Notes: generated by a model from the letters alone, not told the origin. A stretch of 64,000 bases of DNA from Sulfuricurvum kujiense DSM 16994 (GCF_000183725.1 NC_014754.1:54586-118585); one strand, 5' to 3'; counted from the stretch's first letter, positions 52,311 to 62,979 are shown. A program made the numbers and translations.

Positions 52311-53449
52311 CGTGAAAACAGAAATCCAAAACCGAAACGGTTTTGGGGATGATTATAATCCATCAGACTTGCTCCATAACCGCTATAGGCTTTAATATAC
52401 CAGAAATTATTTTTCGATTGACCGATAGGATAAGACCATTCTCCTTCTATTGATCCACGATTATCACCGTTGAAATGGAGGTTATTGCGCCACGTCAGAT
52501 CAAACTGGTGCTTTCCGATAATATAGTTAAGATTTAAGTGTCCATACCCAAGGTAATCGGTGATATCTTTATTATTGTTTCCTTCATCCGGATACCAGAT
52601 TCTGAGGGTTGTAATCAAATTGCCGTAATAAAAGATGGAATCGAGATAAATCTGATTCCATTCTCTCGATAAAGGTTCCCCTAAACCATTGGATTCATGC
52701 CAGAAAGCGACTTTAAATGCTTTTAGTCCGATATTTTGAAATATTTCGTTTTCCACTGGTATCACCATCCATATTTCAGGACGATAATTTGTTTCACGAA
52801 ACGGTGCTGAATCAGAATAAAACTGCCACCACACTTCTTGTGTGTATCCAAAACCGATAATTTCGTTCAGTTTTAGCAAATCATATGTTAGATTTTTTTT
52901 CAAACTGATCTGAAATTCTGTTTCAATATTATTGTTAAACTCACTATATCCAGGATAAATAATAGAATCACGTTTTTCGTAATTTTGTGTCGTATAGGCT
53001 ATGGGTATGAGAAAAGTTTTTTCATACGGAAGCATTCCGAAGTTACCAAAAAATTTAGACAGCATTGTTTCACGTTCATCGGCATCTTTTGGAATGTCGA
53101 TATATTGGTTCACAAAACGATGAAGCGCTGCATCACTTTGCGGGTCAATCTGATACAACTGTGTTTGTTGCATCGGTTTATCGTTGGATACTACTGCTGT
53201 CGGAAATTGATAAGATGAGGCTGATTGTTTGTACCAATACTTGGCTTGTGAGATATTAACATCTACGCCTAAGCCTTCTTCGTACATTTTTCCAAGAGCA
53301 TATTGAGCATATTGGTTCCCGTCATTTGCCGCCTTTGTCAGATGTGTAACCGCTGAGGGGTAATTTCCGTCATGGTAGAGTGTCAACCCTTCTTCATATT
53401 CTCCTGCAAAGAGACGGACAGTAACCATCGATATAATCAGTTTTTTCAT
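52307..53449 (-). CDS. pldA: Outer-membrane phospholipase A with Sel1/TPR N-terminus
   Basis: 380 residues. After a signal sequence come tetratricopeptide/Sel1 repeats (about 15-75; YQSAVTHLTK-like, GNQYAQYALGKMYEEGLGV), then an OMPLA barrel. The catalytic motif FWHESNGLGEP...SREWNQIY carries the His and Ser of OMPLA, and FNGDNRGSIEGEW follows. It hydrolyses outer-membrane phospholipids when the membrane is disturbed. Sel1 repeats are not part of normal OMPLA. Overlaps both neighbours (ATGA). Confidence 0.88.
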   Translation of the reverse strand: MKKLIISMVTVRLFAGEYEEGLTLYHDGNYPSAVTHLTKAANDGNQYAQYALGKMYEEGLGVDVNISQAKYWYKQSASSYQFPTAVVSNDKPMQQTQLYQIDPQSDAALHRFVNQYIDIPKDADERETMLSKFFGNFGMLPYEKTFLIPIAYTTQNYEKRDSIIYPGYSEFNNNIETEFQISLKKNLTYDLLKLNEIIGFGYTQEVWWQFYSDSAPFRETNYRPEIWMVIPVENEIFQNIGLKAFKVAFWHESNGLGEPLSREWNQIYLDSIFYYGNLITTLRIWYPDEGNNNKDITDYLGYGHLNLNYIIGKHQFDLTWRNNLHFNGDNRGSIEGEWSYPIGQSKNNFWYIKAYSGYGASLMDYNHPQNRFGFGFLFSR

Positions 53450-54747
53450 CCGATTCCTTTCGTTATAATAGATTCACCGTAGGGAATATAGGGTTCTCCT
53501 GATTGTAATAGCAGTGCTTCGAATGAGAGGATATCAAGATTGTGGACATCATCGTAGATTGAACGGGCAATATCACAAAATACATCTACGATGTTAGGAT
53601 CGAAGTGTGTACCGGACTCTTCTCTCAATATTGCCAGACTTTCATCAAGGCTTATTGCGAATTTATACGGACGTTTGGACGTGAGGGCGTCAAATACGTC
53701 TACGACGGCAAATATACGTGCACTGTATGGGATCTCTTCTCCGGCTAAATGATGGGGATAGCCTTTTCCGTCATAGCGTTCGTGATGACATCCGATTATG
53801 GTTTTGGCATCATCCAGCCAATCGATCGAATCAATCATTTTAAGGCCGAATACGACATGTTTTTGTATCGATGTGAATTCATCGGCATTTAGCTTAGAAG
53901 GTTTTAAAAGGAGCGTATCGGATATACCGATTTTTCCGATATCGTGTAAGAACGCCCCTTTGATCAGGGAAGGAATATGTTCCGAAGGAACATTTAACGC
54001 TTGTGCAAGCTTTATGGTGTAATACGTGACTCTATAGTTATGTTCGTATGTGTCGCTGTCACGAAGCGCAACGGCGTTTCCGAGTGTCTTGAGGGTTTCA
54101 AAGTTGCTCTGCACCAATTTCATTTTTTCTTTATTTATTTGGGCATATTGCTGATAGATAATAGGAAAGATTCCGATGACTACTAATAGCAGGATGAGAG
54201 ATACGGCGATAATTATTTTTCTCATCGTATCGCGCATAACGGATATTGTATCGGAGGGGAGCATAACGATCATCTTAACAGTATAGTAGTTGTCTAAACT
54301 CGCTATTTTTTTGATATAGACAAGAGCGAAATGATTGTCTCCGTATGGAATCATGACATAATCCAGAGATTTGGATGGAGGGAGGAGTATTGTCTGAAAA
54401 ACATATTGAGCGTGTTCGGGAACTGCTTTTTTTTCATATTCGATAATTACGGTTTGATTTTGGTCTCTCATCTCCAGTTTCAGGATATTGCTTGCAACAA
54501 TTTGATTCCGTGAGTGTTCAAAATACCCTTTCAATTTTTCGTTTGCGTTTAAATTGCTGTAGGTTAACGCGCCGGCTAACTCTTTTTGTGACAATTCGAT
54601 TTGATGCGAAATATATTTGCCGTTTTGTTGTTCGAGATAATAATATACAGCAGAGAATCCTATTATCAAAACCAGAACGAGAATAAAAAAAATCCGCGCA
54701 AAAAATTTGAGAATAGGGCGGTTTTCGACTGCACTATTGAAGATCAT
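53446..54747 (-). CDS. Membrane HD-GYP cyclic-di-GMP phosphodiesterase
   Basis: 433 residues: membrane helix near 15-37, a periplasmic sensory segment to about 175, second membrane helix (about 178-198), then HD-GYP (about 215-410) with FLHDIGKIGISD, HHERYDGKGYPHHLAG and the YEHNYRVTYYT metal-site helix. All catalytic residues are visible. It degrades the second messenger c-di-GMP in response to a periplasmic cue. Heads OMPLA and small-protein genes, so phospholipase production may be tied to signalling. Confidence 0.92.
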   Translation of the reverse strand: MIFNSAVENRPILKFFARIFFILVLVLIIGFSAVYYYLEQQNGKYISHQIELSQKELAGALTYSNLNANEKLKGYFEHSRNQIVASNILKLEMRDQNQTVIIEYEKKAVPEHAQYVFQTILLPPSKSLDYVMIPYGDNHFALVYIKKIASLDNYYTVKMIVMLPSDTISVMRDTMRKIIIAVSLILLLVVIGIFPIIYQQYAQINKEKMKLVQSNFETLKTLGNAVALRDSDTYEHNYRVTYYTIKLAQALNVPSEHIPSLIKGAFLHDIGKIGISDTLLLKPSKLNADEFTSIQKHVVFGLKMIDSIDWLDDAKTIIGCHHERYDGKGYPHHLAGEEIPYSARIFAVVDVFDALTSKRPYKFAISLDESLAILREESGTHFDPNIVDVFCDIARSIYDDVHNLDILSFEALLLQSGEPYIPYGESIITKGIG

Positions 54748-55029
54748 GGTAGGATGTAAACGGACTTTTTTCTATGGTAACAGGTAAAAAACCATTAAGC
54801 CCATTTTCGTTTGCAAGAGGGAGCGTATCCGAAGGGTGAATAATAATTTTTTGAATTTGAGTAAGAGGAATCATTTGAATAAGGTTATGATCAATAATGA
54901 GTTGAGCATATTGTTTTCGATCAGTTGCTTGAAATGCAACATGTACAGACTTGGGTCTAACACATTGTGTTGCAAAATATTATATATTTCTTCATATCCA
55001 TTAACATAAACTATTGTTAGACGATCCAT
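54734..55029 (-). pseudogene. Small frameshifted gene in front of the HD-GYP gene
   Basis: From ATG 55029 (after TGAGGTT) a frame reads MDRLTIVYVNGYEEIYNILQ and then loses sense. Another frame continues VRPKSVHVAFQATDRKQYAQ to IEKSPFT and stops at 54734, overlapping the HD-GYP start. One indel near 54965-54975 joins them into about 95 residues. No homopolymer explains it. Family not recognised. It is the natural first gene of the HD-GYP operon. Confidence 0.5.
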
Positions 55030-55077
55030 GAACATAACCTCACTTTAATTTATTTTTATAATTATAAGCATTTATTC

Positions 55078-55144
55078 TATAAAAAAGAACTTAATTCATA
55101 AAAAGAGTTAAATTTATATTTAAGTTAATATTATGCATAATATT
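55078..55144. promoter_or_regulatory. Second 22-base motif copy and TetR-type palindrome
   Basis: 55078-55099 equals the motif at 52051-52072. At 55127-55144 AATATTATG-CATAATATT is a perfect 18-base palindrome, 28 bases before the TetR start. The region lies between the leftward HD-GYP operon and the rightward TetR/ABC operon and may control both. Confidence 0.6.
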
Positions 55145-55172
55145 TCAATTAAGATGAGAAGGAGTGGTAGCC

Positions 55173-55757
55173 ATGTCGTTTAAACGGAAAGTGCAGGAAA
55201 TAAAGCGCGAAATGTTGCTTGAAGAAGCAACAAATCTCTTCATTCGTGACGGATATGAAAATATGAAGATCGCTGATCTTGCAAAAAATACAGGTGTATC
55301 GGTCGGGGCAATATATGCTATGTTCGGTTCAAAAGAGGGGATATACCATAATTATATTCTCGGACAGATAGAGTATTACATCGGTATTATGGAAGAGCAG
55401 ATCAATACCTGTTCCGATCCAAAAGAGATGTTGACAACTATTACAAAAATCAAATTTTCAGCTATCATTAAAAACAAAAATGCGATTAAAGAGAATTTTG
55501 CTGATCCGACGTTTTATTTAACCCTCTCAATAGACGAGGATGATCCTCTGATGTGCATGCACCGATACATCGAACAGACTATAATGGAACCGTTGTCAAA
55601 AATAGTTCAGACGGACAAAGATCCGTGGGAAATGTTTTTTTTGTTTGATGGTCTTTCGTTCGGAGTGATTAAACATTGCTTTATTACAGGTGGCGATCTT
55701 ATGTCTCGTGTAGAGGAAACTGTTGAAAGTTTTTTACGTGCAATACGGACGAATTAA
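55173..55757 (+). CDS. TetR-family regulator heading the ABC exporter operon
   Basis: 194 residues from ATG 55173 (AAGGAG eight bases before; the GTG at 55164 is inside that site). Helix-turn-helix YENMKIADLAKNTGVSVGAIYAMFGSKEG, strongly similar to the TetR at 34484-35083. It precedes the fused TolC gene by four bases, so it probably represses its own efflux operon through the 55127-55144 palindrome. C-terminal ligand domain is divergent from the paralogue. Confidence 0.88.
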   Translation: MSFKRKVQEIKREMLLEEATNLFIRDGYENMKIADLAKNTGVSVGAIYAMFGSKEGIYHNYILGQIEYYIGIMEEQINTCSDPKEMLTTITKIKFSAIIKNKNAIKENFADPTFYLTLSIDEDDPLMCMHRYIEQTIMEPLSKIVQTDKDPWEMFFLFDGLSFGVIKHCFITGGDLMSRVEETVESFLRAIRTN

Positions 55758-55761
55758 ACCG

Positions 55762-58134
55762 ATGAATAACGTCGCACTTGTTTTTTTGCTAGGGTTTGTA
55801 TCACTTTTGTCCGCACAAACCCCCATACGGATCGGAACAGTTACGGACGGGGTAAATCCGGAATGGAAAGTACAACGTGATATGTTTGTCTCTGAACTCA
55901 CCAAAGTGGCGGAAGGGGAGTTTACCCTACGATTTCCTGAAAACAAGCAACTCAGCGGAAATTTTTCGATCGATGCGACTAACAAACAAATTGATAGGTT
56001 GGAAAACGATCCGGATGTGGATATGGTATTGCTCATTGGAAGGATATCGAGTCAACTTGTACTCAAAAAAAATGTTTTAAATAAACCTACCTTTGCTCCC
56101 TTTATTTACAATGTAACATTGTCGGGTCTGACACGCAGTGGAAATTCAAGCCATATCACTAATCTAAATTATTTAACTGATGAATCTACCCTGGAGGATG
56201 AAATACAAACGTTTCAGCGTTTTGTCCCTTTTCATCGCCTTGTTATACTGGCGGACGAATCGCAATACCGTTTATTTTCAAAAACAACCGAACAAGCGAT
56301 ACAAAAAGCACAAAAGCAAGGAATTGATTTACAGTTTGTAACCGTTTCACAAACAGATGAGGCGGTAATCTCTAAAATACCTTCGAAAACGGAAGCCGTC
56401 ATGATTGCACCGCTCCCTCGGCTGAGCATACAAGCTGCAAAAGACCTTTATGTTGGATTGATTGAGCGGAAGCTGCCGACGTATGCATTAAGTGATAGCA
56501 GCAGGGTAAAAGAGGGGGTTCTGCTCTCACGGATAGCGAGTTCTAATACGGTACGAAGAGCACGTAGTACGGCATTAAATATGTTGGCCGTAATGCGTGG
56601 CGGTAAAGCAGAAAAACAAGCGGTATTGTTTGAGGAGAAAGATTTTCCATATATCAATATGGCGACAGCACGCTCTATCGGTATCTATCCTAGGTACAAT
56701 GTACTGGGGAATGCTATTGTCATCAATGAGACGGATGAAAAAGAGCCTAAGCTCACTTTTACCTCCATAGCGAAAGAGGCAATACACGCTAATCTCGGCC
56801 TTATTTCCGGTCAGCTCGGGGTTGAATCAAACCAAGAAAACGTTGCAGAAGTGCGCTCCGTCCTTTTTCCCCATATTACCGGAGAGTTAGGTTACACTCA
56901 GCTTAATAGCGACAACGTATATGTCGAAAGTGGATTCTATGCTGAAAAAAGTACCGCAGGGGCTCTAAAAGTACAACAAATTCTGTTTTCGGAAAAAGCA
57001 CTCGCTAATCTGGAAATCCAAAAACAGCTTCATGTCGCCGTCGAGGAGCAGCAACGAGCTTTGGAGCTAGAAGTGATCAAGCAGTCATCGACCATGTTTT
57101 TAAATATGCTCGTAGCCCAAACTCAGTATCGAATTCAAACGGATAATCTCGCTTTGACCCGAAGTAATCTCGAACTGGCAAAAGGGAGAGTAGAAGCCGG
57201 AACAACCGATATGTCGGATGTCTATTATTGGGAGAGTGCGATCGCCGGTGCACGTCAAAGTGTTTTGCAGGCCAAAGCTGAAGTGGAAAAAGCCAAGGAT
57301 GCTCTGAACCGAATTTTGAACCGAAAGATAGGCGATCGTTTTGTGATCGAAACCGTTTCGTTGGAAGATCCGGCAATCAGAAAAAATCTGAATAGTGTTT
57401 TAGAGATGCTTAGTGATGAGAATCGCTATAACGCCATTGAAAAATTTTTGGTTGATGAGGGGATATCGCATTCCGCTGAATTGCATCAGTTGGATGCACA
57501 ATTATCGGCACAAAAACGGCAGTTGCTCTCGGAGGAAAGGTCTTATTACTCTCCGGACGTCGTGTTGGCAGGAGAAGTATCGCATGTATTTGACGAAACA
57601 CGAAATATATCTGCGGGAATCTCTCTTGAAGATAAAACAGATTGGCAGGCGGGAATCAAGCTGACATTGCCGCTGTACGAGGGGGGAGGACGAAGTGCCA
57701 GAAATTCGCGTGCTCGACTAAATCTTCAGCAGACACAGGTTCGCTATACCGACACTAAACAATCAATTGAACAGCGTATACGGAGCGATTTGCATACGAT
57801 CAGTGCTAGTTATCCTTCCATCGCACTGGCTGCTGAAGCGGCGGCTGCAGCCCGTAAAAGTTTTAATATTGTCAAAGAAAATTATGCGCAGGGTACACGT
57901 TCGGTTAGTGACCTGTTAACAGCACAAAACAATACTCTCGTCGCCGAGCAGTCAGCGACGAATACACGTTACCGTTTTTTAATCGATGCTCTTCAGCTGC
58001 AAAGAGATATCAATAATTTTGATTTGCTGCTGGAAGATTCACAGCAGACAAGTTTGCTGAACCGAATGAAAGCGTTTGCACTCGAGCCGGATAACGCTGA
58101 GACAAAACATTACAATCGAGAAGGAAAAGAATAA
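55762..58134 (+). CDS. Fusion of periplasmic binding-protein-like domain and TolC
   Basis: 790 residues from ATG 55762; signal peptide MNNVALVFLLGFVSLLSA. Residues ~20-310 look like a type 1 periplasmic binding protein/ABC_sub_bind fold (RIGTVTDGVNP, DVDMVLLIGRISSQLV, RLVILADESQY, KTEAVMIAPLPRLS). From about 330 the protein is a TolC-type factor (RVEAGTTDMSDVYYWESAIAGA, LPLYEGGGRSARNSRARL). Normal TolC is ~450 residues. The fusion places a solute-binding domain on the exit duct of an ABC exporter. No frameshift or stop separates the parts. Confidence 0.85.
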   Translation: MNNVALVFLLGFVSLLSAQTPIRIGTVTDGVNPEWKVQRDMFVSELTKVAEGEFTLRFPENKQLSGNFSIDATNKQIDRLENDPDVDMVLLIGRISSQLVLKKNVLNKPTFAPFIYNVTLSGLTRSGNSSHITNLNYLTDESTLEDEIQTFQRFVPFHRLVILADESQYRLFSKTTEQAIQKAQKQGIDLQFVTVSQTDEAVISKIPSKTEAVMIAPLPRLSIQAAKDLYVGLIERKLPTYALSDSSRVKEGVLLSRIASSNTVRRARSTALNMLAVMRGGKAEKQAVLFEEKDFPYINMATARSIGIYPRYNVLGNAIVINETDEKEPKLTFTSIAKEAIHANLGLISGQLGVESNQENVAEVRSVLFPHITGELGYTQLNSDNVYVESGFYAEKSTAGALKVQQILFSEKALANLEIQKQLHVAVEEQQRALELEVIKQSSTMFLNMLVAQTQYRIQTDNLALTRSNLELAKGRVEAGTTDMSDVYYWESAIAGARQSVLQAKAEVEKAKDALNRILNRKIGDRFVIETVSLEDPAIRKNLNSVLEMLSDENRYNAIEKFLVDEGISHSAELHQLDAQLSAQKRQLLSEERSYYSPDVVLAGEVSHVFDETRNISAGISLEDKTDWQAGIKLTLPLYEGGGRSARNSRARLNLQQTQVRYTDTKQSIEQRIRSDLHTISASYPSIALAAEAAAAARKSFNIVKENYAQGTRSVSDLLTAQNNTLVAEQSATNTRYRFLIDALQLQRDINNFDLLLEDSQQTSLLNRMKAFALEPDNAETKHYNREGKE

Positions 58135-59135
58135 TGAACCGTAAAATTTTAAAATGGGTCGGCTATACGCTCGCCGTTCTCTTTTTGATCGTTATCGGAA
58201 AATATGTGACTGATTATTTTTCAAAACCGGATATACCCGATCCGTTTGCTCTTGGTAACGGCAGAGTCGAAGCAACCGAGGTGGATGTTGCGAGCAAACT
58301 CCCGGGGCGTATCGTATATATCGGTGTCGAGGAAGGCGAATATGTCCGAAGCGGCGAAGTCGTAGCCCGCTTGGACACCGGCGAACTCGATGCACGCATG
58401 GCGCAAGCACACGCACAGATAGAGCAAGCGATTCAAAATAAAAAATATGCACTTGATTTGGTACGCCAGCATGAAAGCGAGTTGTCGTTTTCGCAAAAAA
58501 ATCTGGTCCGTTCTAAAAATCTTTATATCAATAATAATATCTCTTTGGTGCAGTTACAGCAAAACGAGACGGCGGTCGAGTCGATGAGAGCGGCATTAAA
58601 CGCCGCCAAAACTCAGGTTTACGCCGCAGATGCCGCTATCAACGCCGCTGAAGCACAAAGCCGTACCATTCAAAGCAATCTCAACGACTGCATCCTCCGT
58701 TCACCTATCAACGCCCAGGTACTCTATAAACTGATAGAGCAGGGTGAGGTGATCGGTTCCGGCGGAAAAGTGGCAACGCTTTTAGATTTGAACGATATCT
58801 ATATGACGATTTTTGTCCCGACATCGTATGCCGGACGTATTAAAGTCGGAAGCGATGCGAGAATATTGCTAGATGCCCTTCCGAATTCGGCGATTGCCGC
58901 TAAAGTCTCTTTTGTCTCTCCGGATGCCCAGTTTACGCCAAAAGAGATCGAAACAAAAAGCGAACGCGAAAAGCTAATGTTCCGAATTAAAGTTAAAATC
59001 GATCAAAATCTGCTGCGTTCCGGAAAGCTTCATATTAACAGCGGAGTGCCTGGAATCGCCTATATACGCCTTGATCCGAATGCACCGTGGCCTAAAGCCG
59101 TAGCTTCGGCTACACTTCTTAATAAAGCACCATGA
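58134..59135 (+). CDS. HlyD-type adaptor of the ABC exporter (YhiI-like)
   Basis: 333 residues: N-terminal membrane helix (about 8-26), lipoyl half ([23 protein letters not shown]), a coiled hairpin (80-180), and second half ([21 protein letters not shown]). It is like E. coli YhiI/YbhG, which sit with RbbA-type ABC proteins. The ATG shares one base with the TolC-fusion stop. Bridges TolC and the ABC transporter. Confidence 0.92.
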   Translation: MNRKILKWVGYTLAVLFLIVIGKYVTDYFSKPDIPDPFALGNGRVEATEVDVASKLPGRIVYIGVEEGEYVRSGEVVARLDTGELDARMAQAHAQIEQAIQNKKYALDLVRQHESELSFSQKNLVRSKNLYINNNISLVQLQQNETAVESMRAALNAAKTQVYAADAAINAAEAQSRTIQSNLNDCILRSPINAQVLYKLIEQGEVIGSGGKVATLLDLNDIYMTIFVPTSYAGRIKVGSDARILLDALPNSAIAAKVSFVSPDAQFTPKEIETKSEREKLMFRIKVKIDQNLLRSGKLHINSGVPGIAYIRLDPNAPWPKAVASATLLNKAP

Positions 59136-61855
59136 ATACGGTCGCTTCGCTAAAAGAGATTACGCACCGTTACGGAGATACCGTAGCCGTCGATAATGCG
59201 TCGGTTAATATTCCTGCAGGGTGTATGGTCGGATTTATCGGGCCTGACGGTGTCGGTAAATCAACTCTTTTGGCATTGATATCGGGGGTCCGGATCATTC
59301 AGCAGGGATATATCGAGGTATTCGGCGGAAATATAGCGGAACGCGCATATCGGGAAAAGGTATGTCCTAGGATCGCTTATATGCCCCAAGGGCTCGGCAA
59401 GAATCTTTATATGTCTCTCTCCGTATATGAAAACGTCGATTTTTTCGGACGGCTCTTCGGACAGGCTGAAAAAGAACGTAGAGAAAGAATTATGGAATTG
59501 CTCGAAAGCACCGGGCTCGCTCCCTTTAAAGACCGTCCGGCCGGACAATTATCAGGGGGAATGAAGCAAAAACTGGGATTGTGCTGTGCCCTGATCCATG
59601 ATCCCGATTTGTTGATCTTAGATGAGCCGACGACCGGAGTAGACCCGCTTTCACGGCGTCAATTTTGGGAGCTAATCGACCGACTCCGAAAGCGCGGAGA
59701 TGGGATGAGCGTAATGGTTGCTACGGCATATATGGAGGAGGCGGAGCGTTTCGATTGGCTGATCGCGATGGACGATGGCAAAATTCTCTCGGAAGGATCT
59801 CCTAGAGACATTATGACCCAAACAGGTTCTGATGACCTTGATACCGCCTTTATCCGTCTGCTTCCTCCCGAAAAGCAGCGTGGGCACCATCGGTTGATCG
59901 TTCCGCCGCGTGCAGCCGATGCTGATGAACGCCCTGCAATCATTGCGCAAGAGCTGACAATGAAATTTGGCGACTTTACCGCCGTCGACCATGTCAGTTT
60001 TTCGATTCAAAAAGGAGAGATATTCGGATTTTTAGGTTCAAACGGCTGCGGAAAAACAACAACGATGAAGATGTTGACGGGATTGCTCTCTCCGAGCGAA
60101 GGGAAGGCATGGCTTTTTGGAGAAGAGACAAAAGCCAACGATATAGAAACACGCAAACGCGTGGGCTACATGACGCAGGCATTTTCTCTTTATTCCGAGC
60201 TTAGCGTTTACCAGAATTTACTTTTACACGCCCGGCTTTTTCATATTCCCGCCGAGCAGATCGAACGGAGAATTCAACAGATGCTGACACGTTTCGATCT
60301 GGAGGAATATAAAGAGGTGGATGCCGCCGATCTTCCTTTAGGGATTCGTCAGCGTCTATCCCTCGCCGTTGCCGTTATCCATAAACCCGAAATGCTGATT
60401 CTCGATGAGCCGACATCGGGTGTCGACCCCGTTTCACGAGACAGTTTTTGGGAACTGCTGATCGATTTGTCCAGAAACGACGGGGTGACTATTTTCGTTT
60501 CGACCCACTTTATGAACGAGGGGGAACGGTGTGACCGGATTTCTCTAATGCATCAGGGAAAAGTACTCGCCAGCGATACTCCGGAAGCTTTGACCCGTTT
60601 CCGTGGTAAAGAGACGCTCGAAGATGCCTTTATCGATTACCTCGAAGATGTGCAAGAGCTTAACCCGCCGTCTGAACACTCGGATGATGCTCCGCTAAGA
60701 GCTGTCAACGAATCTCATACGAACCGATTTTTCAGTCCGTTACGTCTTTTCGGATACGCCTACCGTGAATCGTTGGAACTTATCCGCGATCCGGTTCGCC
60801 TCGTATTTGCTCTGTTGGGAACCGGGATATTGATGCTGATTTTAGGTTTCGGCATCACGATGGACGTTGAGGACCTCCGTTTTGCCGTATTGGACCAAGA
60901 CGGTACGCCCCAAAGCCGTCAATACACTCAAAATCTGGCAGGTTCGCGCTATTTCGTCGAGCATTCCCCGCTCCATTCGCTGCAAGAACTCGATCACAGG
61001 ATGAAATCGGGAGAACTTTCGGTAGCTTTGGTCATACCGCCGGGATTTGGTGAAGATATGAAAAAAGGGCGCTATACGGAAATCGCCGCATGGGTGGATG
61101 GTGCCATGCCGTTTCGCGCGGAGACGATACGCGGATATATTCAGGGAATGCATTTGGAGTATATCCGTCAACTCGCACGCGATACGCTGGGATACGTGCC
61201 GGATATATCCCCGATAAATATCCAAATGCGCTATCGGTACAATCAAGATTTTAAAAGTATCTATGCCATGGTTCCCGCCGTATTGCCGATGCTTTTGATC
61301 TTTATTCCGTCGATTTTGATGGCTCTGAGCGTCGTACGCGAAAAAGAGTTGGGATCGATCACCAATTTTTACGCGACTCCGGTAACACGGTTGGAGTTTT
61401 TAGTCGGTAAACAGCTTCCGTACATTGTCATCAGTATGGTCGGATTTTTGATTTTGCTTGTTCTGGCGGTCAGTGTATTCGGCGTTTATCCGAAAGGAAG
61501 CCTGCTTACGCTGAGTCTGGGAGCGCTGTTATATGTGACAATCACGACGGGGATCGGATTTTTGATGTCTTCGTTTATGAAAACGCAGATCGCTGCACTC
61601 GCCGGGACGGCGATATTTACACTTTTGCCGACGGTTAATTTTTCGGGATTGAAAGATCCGGTTTCATCTCTGGAAGGGGTAGGGGCTTTCGTCGGATATA
61701 TTTTTCCCGCGACGTACTTTATTAATATCAGCCGCGGAATCTTTAGCAAATCTCTTGCATTTGAAGATTTGTATCGGGATTTTATGGCTATGGCGATCAT
61801 TTTAGTTGTCATTTCCCTTGTCAGTATGATGTTACTGAAAAAACAGGAATCATAA
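59132..61855 (+). CDS. RbbA-like protein: two ABC ATPase domains fused to an ABC-2 permease
   Basis: 907 residues. First ATPase domain: [18 protein letters not shown] and [13 protein letters not shown]. Second: [18 protein letters not shown] (the LSGG signature is altered, as in RbbA) and [12 protein letters not shown]. From about 530 an ABC-2 permease with a large periplasmic loop and six helices. Same layout as E. coli RbbA/YhiH and YbhF-R systems. The start overlaps the adaptor stop by four bases. Exports an unknown substrate through the TolC fusion. Confidence 0.93.
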   Translation: MNTVASLKEITHRYGDTVAVDNASVNIPAGCMVGFIGPDGVGKSTLLALISGVRIIQQGYIEVFGGNIAERAYREKVCPRIAYMPQGLGKNLYMSLSVYENVDFFGRLFGQAEKERRERIMELLESTGLAPFKDRPAGQLSGGMKQKLGLCCALIHDPDLLILDEPTTGVDPLSRRQFWELIDRLRKRGDGMSVMVATAYMEEAERFDWLIAMDDGKILSEGSPRDIMTQTGSDDLDTAFIRLLPPEKQRGHHRLIVPPRAADADERPAIIAQELTMKFGDFTAVDHVSFSIQKGEIFGFLGSNGCGKTTTMKMLTGLLSPSEGKAWLFGEETKANDIETRKRVGYMTQAFSLYSELSVYQNLLLHARLFHIPAEQIERRIQQMLTRFDLEEYKEVDAADLPLGIRQRLSLAVAVIHKPEMLILDEPTSGVDPVSRDSFWELLIDLSRNDGVTIFVSTHFMNEGERCDRISLMHQGKVLASDTPEALTRFRGKETLEDAFIDYLEDVQELNPPSEHSDDAPLRAVNESHTNRFFSPLRLFGYAYRESLELIRDPVRLVFALLGTGILMLILGFGITMDVEDLRFAVLDQDGTPQSRQYTQNLAGSRYFVEHSPLHSLQELDHRMKSGELSVALVIPPGFGEDMKKGRYTEIAAWVDGAMPFRAETIRGYIQGMHLEYIRQLARDTLGYVPDISPINIQMRYRYNQDFKSIYAMVPAVLPMLLIFIPSILMALSVVREKELGSITNFYATPVTRLEFLVGKQLPYIVISMVGFLILLVLAVSVFGVYPKGSLLTLSLGALLYVTITTGIGFLMSSFMKTQIAALAGTAIFTLLPTVNFSGLKDPVSSLEGVGAFVGYIFPATYFINISRGIFSKSLAFEDLYRDFMAMAIILVVISLVSMMLLKKQES

Positions 61856-62979
61856 TGAAACATCTGCTTAATATTTTCCGTTTGGGCGTCAAAGAACTGC
61901 GCAGCCTTTGGCATGATAAAGTGATGATGATTATGATCGCGTATGCGTTTAGTTTCGCAATTTATATCGGAGCGACGTCGGCATCGACAGAATTGCATAA
62001 TGCTCCGATCGGATTTGTCGATGAAGACCGTTCTGCATTATCGCAACGACTCATCGATGCTTTCTATCCGCCCAGATTTGCCGAGCCGAATCTCTTGCCG
62101 CTCAGTCAAATCGATGCTAAGCTCGATGCTGGACTCTATACGTTTGTGATCGTGATTCCTAACGATTTTGAAAAAAAACTTCGTTTTGGGAAAAAACCGG
62201 AGATTCAGGTGAACATCGATGCGACGCGCATGACACAGGCAGGAATAGGGGCAGGGTACATTCAGCAAATCATCAATCAGGAGATCAGCCGTTATTTCGG
62301 TGGATCGAAAAACAAACATCCGCTACCTATCGGTATCGTTACCCGAATGAAATACAATCCGAACCTTACCAGCAGTTGGTTTGGCGGTGTGATGGAGATC
62401 ATTAGCATGATATCGCTGCTTTCCATCGTCCTCACCGGAGCGGCATTAATACGCGAACGTGAACACGGCACGCTGGAACATCTGATGGTGATGCCTCTAA
62501 ATGCAGCCGAAATCATCCTCGCTAAAGTCTGGTCCATGGGACTAGTCGTTCTTGTTTCTGCCGCTTTCTCTTTGATGTTTGTCGTGGAAGGGGTGCTGCA
62601 GGTCCCTATTGCAGGTTCCGAACTCCTTTTCTTGTTCGGTGCGATGCTTGTATTGCTCGCAACGACATCGATGGGGATATTTATGGGGACGATCGCACGG
62701 ACGATGCCTCAACTGGGCTTGATTTTTATATTGACGATTTTGCCGCTGCAAATTCTCTCCGGCGGAATTACTCCGTTTGAAAGCATGCCGCATCTGCTCC
62801 AAAACATCATGCTGTTTACGCCGACCAGCCATTTTGTCAGCATGGCTCAGGCGATACTCTATCGCGGAGCTGGATTCGATGTCGTCTGGCGTGATATGCT
62901 GGCCATTGTTGCCATCGGGTTCAGTTTCTTTTTTATGGCATTACTCATGTTTCGACGGAGCTTGGCAACAGCATCATAA
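61855..62979 (+). CDS. ABC-2 type permease (YhhJ-like)
   Basis: 374 residues, six membrane helices: one near 25-40, a long periplasmic loop (about 45-180), then five (from SMISLLSIVLTGAALI onward), with the EREHGTLEHLMVMPL coupling motif. It pairs with the permease half of the RbbA-like protein. ATG overlaps the previous stop (TAATG). Last gene of the efflux operon. Confidence 0.93.
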   Translation: MKHLLNIFRLGVKELRSLWHDKVMMIMIAYAFSFAIYIGATSASTELHNAPIGFVDEDRSALSQRLIDAFYPPRFAEPNLLPLSQIDAKLDAGLYTFVIVIPNDFEKKLRFGKKPEIQVNIDATRMTQAGIGAGYIQQIINQEISRYFGGSKNKHPLPIGIVTRMKYNPNLTSSWFGGVMEIISMISLLSIVLTGAALIREREHGTLEHLMVMPLNAAEIILAKVWSMGLVVLVSAAFSLMFVVEGVLQVPIAGSELLFLFGAMLVLLATTSMGIFMGTIARTMPQLGLIFILTILPLQILSGGITPFESMPHLLQNIMLFTPTSHFVSMAQAILYRGAGFDVVWRDMLAIVAIGFSFFFMALLMFRRSLATAS

